From positions 44,222 to 50,805 of the forward strand of contig DCUS01000213.1 in NCBI GenBank assembly GCA_002327885.1: a stretch of 6,584 nucleotides of DNA, written 5' to 3'. The DNA comes from Syntrophaceae bacterium UBA2208 (GTDB lineage: Bacteria; Desulfobacterota; BSN033; UBA1163). The translations under genes were made by a program, and so were the position numbers. Positions 6,149 through 6,584 of this stretch are shown piece by piece (position 1 is the stretch's first letter; each line of letters begins with the position of its first letter). The notes under the pieces are model-generated. The model ran no database searches and was not told the DNA's origin. It saw only the letters and a program-made list of their open reading frames with translations.

Positions 6149-6164
6149 CCTACCGGCAGGCAGG
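6149..6164 (-). repeat. Short palindromic hairpin between the two minus-strand genes
   Basis: On the minus strand, CCTGCC (6159-6164) pairs with GGTAGG (6149-6154) around a TGCC loop, using one G-U pair. On the plus strand the same position is an A-C mismatch, so the hairpin is better in minus-strand RNA. No U-run follows it, so it is probably not a terminator for the flavoprotein gene. It resembles short dispersed intergenic palindromes. The rest of the 127-bp gap (6062-6188) shows only the ribosome site of the MmgE/PrpD gene and an A/T-rich stretch. Confidence 0.35.
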
Positions 6165-6188
6165 CGCATTCTGCAATCCAAAGTCGGA

Positions 6189-6584
6189 TCACCGCATCGT
6201 TCCTTGATAATGGGTTGTCAACTGCTTTTCCCTTATCAAAGGATTCGAATAATCCGGAAGGAGAACGGGTGAGACTTTTTTCCTGTCAATCCCTGCTTCT
6301 TCCAGTTCCTGATGGAATTTTCTCACATGATCCAGGGTGAATCGCCCTTCCTTGGCTCTTTCTTTAGCATAGAGGGCAGCATTCCGGCCGGCGATCCTCC
6401 CGAAGACGAGTACGTCCAACAGGGAGTTGCCTCCTAATCGGTTCTCTCCCTGAACCCCGCCCGTCACCTCCCCTGCTGCATAAAGCCCTGGAATGAGCGT
6501 CTCTCCATTCTCATTAAATTTTAGGCCTCCATTCTGATAGTGGAGTGTCGGATAAATCAGAATCGGTTCCTTCGTAATGTCAAT
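6189..6584 (-). CDS. Fumarate reductase/succinate dehydrogenase-like flavoprotein, partial (C-terminal end)
   Basis: The final 131 residues of an FAD-dependent oxidoreductase whose start lies beyond the right edge of the window. The frame stays open to base 6584. YPTLHYQNGG corresponds to the fumarate/succinate-binding segment with its conserved His (HYxxGG in FrdA/SdhA). GLYAAGEVTGG followed by ENRLGGNSLLD is the second FAD-binding segment, with the Arg that acts in catalysis in FrdA/SdhA. L-aspartate oxidases share these motifs, so that activity is not excluded. Only about 82 residues follow that Arg, far fewer than in classical FrdA/SdhA (about 210), so the C-terminal helical domain is mostly missing. 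The protein ends normally after a VSPVLLPDYSN stretch, so this looks like a short-form family and not a truncation. The MmgE/PrpD gene lies downstream on the same strand. Confidence 0.88.
   Translation of the reverse strand: MDITKEPILIYPTLHYQNGGLKFNENGETLIPGLYAAGEVTGGVQGENRLGGNSLLDVLVFGRIAGRNAALYAKERAKEGRFTLDHVRKFHQELEEAGIDRKKVSPVLLPDYSNPLIREKQLTTHYQGTMR

Overview
The window looks like part of the chromosome of an anaerobic Gram-negative bacterium, most likely a deltaproteobacterium (Desulfobacterota/Syntrophobacteria-like). This is an inference. It rests on a predicted outer-membrane beta-barrel with a signal peptide, a CooT-type nickel protein, an ECF nickel/cobalt importer, and a fumarate-reductase-like flavoprotein beside an MmgE/PrpD-family enzyme. 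No rRNA, tRNA, CRISPR array, insertion sequence or phage gene was seen.

Region 1 (1-955): a sigma70-like promoter (11-39) is followed at once by a GC-rich hairpin with a U6 tract (47-96). Then come a DUF3842-family gene (113-541) and a small CooT-family nickel-binding protein gene (582-773). The gap 774-955 holds a long imperfect hairpin (781-837) and a strong intrinsic terminator (865-916). The two terminator hairpins share the same first 11 and last 11 bases.

Region 2 (956-4577): a same-strand, tightly packed nickel/cobalt import operon. It encodes an outer-membrane beta-barrel of the PF13557 type, the substrate-binding membrane protein CbiM/NikM with Met1-His2 and His67 in place, a two-helix CbiN/NikN-like (PDGLE-type) subunit, the T-component CbiQ, and the ATPase CbiO with a histidine-rich tail. 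The cbiN/cbiQ and cbiQ/cbiO genes overlap by 11-13 bp. CooT next door points to nickel rather than cobalt as the main cargo, probably to supply a nickel enzyme such as CO dehydrogenase. No such enzyme lies in the window.

Region 3 (4578-6584, minus strand, convergent with region 2): an FAD-dependent fumarate reductase/succinate dehydrogenase-like flavoprotein, cut by the right edge of the window, lies upstream of a complete MmgE/PrpD-family gene. Together they could dehydrate a hydroxy-acid and reduce (or form) the resulting C=C bond. The substrate cannot be read from sequence.

The most interesting points are the promoter-terminator-gene arrangement ahead of DUF3842, the paired hairpins framing DUF3842-CooT, and a possible complete path for nickel: outer-membrane pore, ECF importer with His-tailed ATPase, and CooT in the cytoplasm, with DUF3842 as an unassigned partner.
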